A stretch of 64,000 nucleotides of DNA from an uncultured Polaribacter sp. GTDB taxonomy: Bacteria; Bacteroidota; Bacteroidia; Flavobacteriales; Flavobacteriaceae. The DNA lies in the NCBI RefSeq assembly GCF_947496195.1, contig NZ_CANMBY010000001.1:372001-436000 (forward strand), given 5' to 3'. Below the pieces are notes generated by a model that saw only the letters and a list, made by a program, of their open reading frames with translations, was not told where the DNA came from and did no database searches. Positions 63,692 to 64,000 of this stretch are shown here, in pieces (position 1 is the stretch's first letter; each line of letters starts with the position of its first letter). The position numbers and the translations under genes were made by a program.

Positions 63692-64000
63692 TTAACCACC
63701 AATAGTACTCATACTTTCAGAAACATTACCTTTTCTATTGGCTTCTGCTATAAAACCATTTTCTGGTTTTTCTTTGACTAAACTTAAAAACAGTGCTTTT
63801 AAATCTTCATTACTTGCTCCATTTCTAATGAAATCTCTAAGATTGAAAACGCCATCATCAAACAAACAGTTTTTAAAAGTTCCTGTACTTGTAATTCTTA
63901 TTCTGTTACAATCATTACAAATGGTTCTTGTAAAAGCAGGAATAATACCAACAGTTCCTAAATGACCATCAACTTTATAATTTCTAGAAGTTGATGATTT
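63692..64000 (-). CDS. moaA: GTP 3',8-cyclase MoaA, C-terminal part
   Basis: The reverse frame is open to the right edge, giving the last 102 residues of MoaA; the N-terminal radical-SAM cluster lies outside. The C-terminal 4Fe-4S ligands are visible in TICNDCNRIRITSTGTFKNC, and the protein ends STIGG, with the C-terminal Gly-Gly needed for activity. MoaA rearranges GTP as the first step of the pathway completed by MoaC. It is the first visible gene of the operon. Confidence 0.93.
   Translation of the reverse strand, partial: KSSTSRNYKVDGHLGTVGIIPAFTRTICNDCNRIRITSTGTFKNCLFDDGVFNLRDFIRNGASNEDLKALFLSLVKEKPENGFIAEANRKGNVSESMSTIGG

Overview
The window is a gene-dense, AT-rich stretch of a Bacteroidota chromosome, most likely a marine Flavobacteriaceae close to Polaribacter or Tenacibaculum. 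The evidence is the gliding genes gldE and gldD, a type IX secretion C-terminal sorting domain, alternative complex III next to an aa3-type oxidase, RagB/Sus-era TonB receptors with carboxypeptidase-like domains, a short RpoD without region 1.1, the near absence of Shine-Dalgarno sequences, and several promoters of the flavobacterial type (TAnnTTTG at about -7). No tRNA, rRNA, insertion sequence, prophage or CRISPR array was seen.

Layout. 1-6.4 kb: the end of phosphoenolpyruvate carboxylase, a large ELWxxDGT-repeat secreted protein, and comM. 6.3-9.7 kb: a rearranged zone. The comM/umuC junction is present twice as a 322-bp direct repeat flanking about 1.3 kb with three small envelope-protein genes, followed by umuC and umuD. 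9.8-17.1 kb: a lipoprotein, an SLC13 transporter, ahcY, and a forward run of a phosphopantetheinyl transferase, a membrane protein, a PnuC-family transporter, a NadR-like kinase and arfB. 17.1-19.8 kb: a TPP riboswitch, with an unusual heptad-repeat hairpin in its variable arm, ahead of a TonB-dependent receptor. 20.3-21.8 kb: two small ORFs and rpoD. 21.8-26.7 kb: a reverse-strand sulfur cluster (HMA protein, rhodanese lipoprotein, CstB-like persulfide dioxygenase-rhodanese, SulP transporter) behind ruvB.

26.8-38.1 kb: the respiratory operon actABCDEF-coxBA, encoding a quinol:cytochrome c oxidoreductase and the oxidase that receives its electrons. 38.3-43.4 kb: a SPOR protein and rimP-nusA-infB with a terminator-like leader hairpin. 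43.5-47.4 kb: a universal stress protein, truB, uppP, a DUF3098 protein, ftsX and methylmalonyl-CoA epimerase. 47.5-52.8 kb: a DUF5689 lipoprotein and a TonB receptor, divergent from a secreted endonuclease/exonuclease/phosphatase-family enzyme, with a palindrome between them. 52.9-55.1 kb: RNase E/G, a 30-residue basic protein and HU. 55.2-59.1 kb: mutY-ssb-gldE-gldD and a secreted protein. 59.1-64 kb: a molybdenum-cofactor operon (moaA, moeA, moaC, mobA, moeB-rhodanese) in which two unrecognised membrane-protein genes are embedded with overlapping ends.

Most of the window is ordinary core genome. The parts that merit a second look are the comM/umuC duplication scar with its cargo, a UmuD whose catalytic lysine is replaced by threonine, the heptad array in the TPP riboswitch and its possible link to the nearby PnuC transporter, the receptor/nuclease locus, the leader hairpins of rimP and the RNase gene, and the unknown genes inside the molybdenum-cofactor operon. 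All functional statements come from motif reading by eye; no database search was run.
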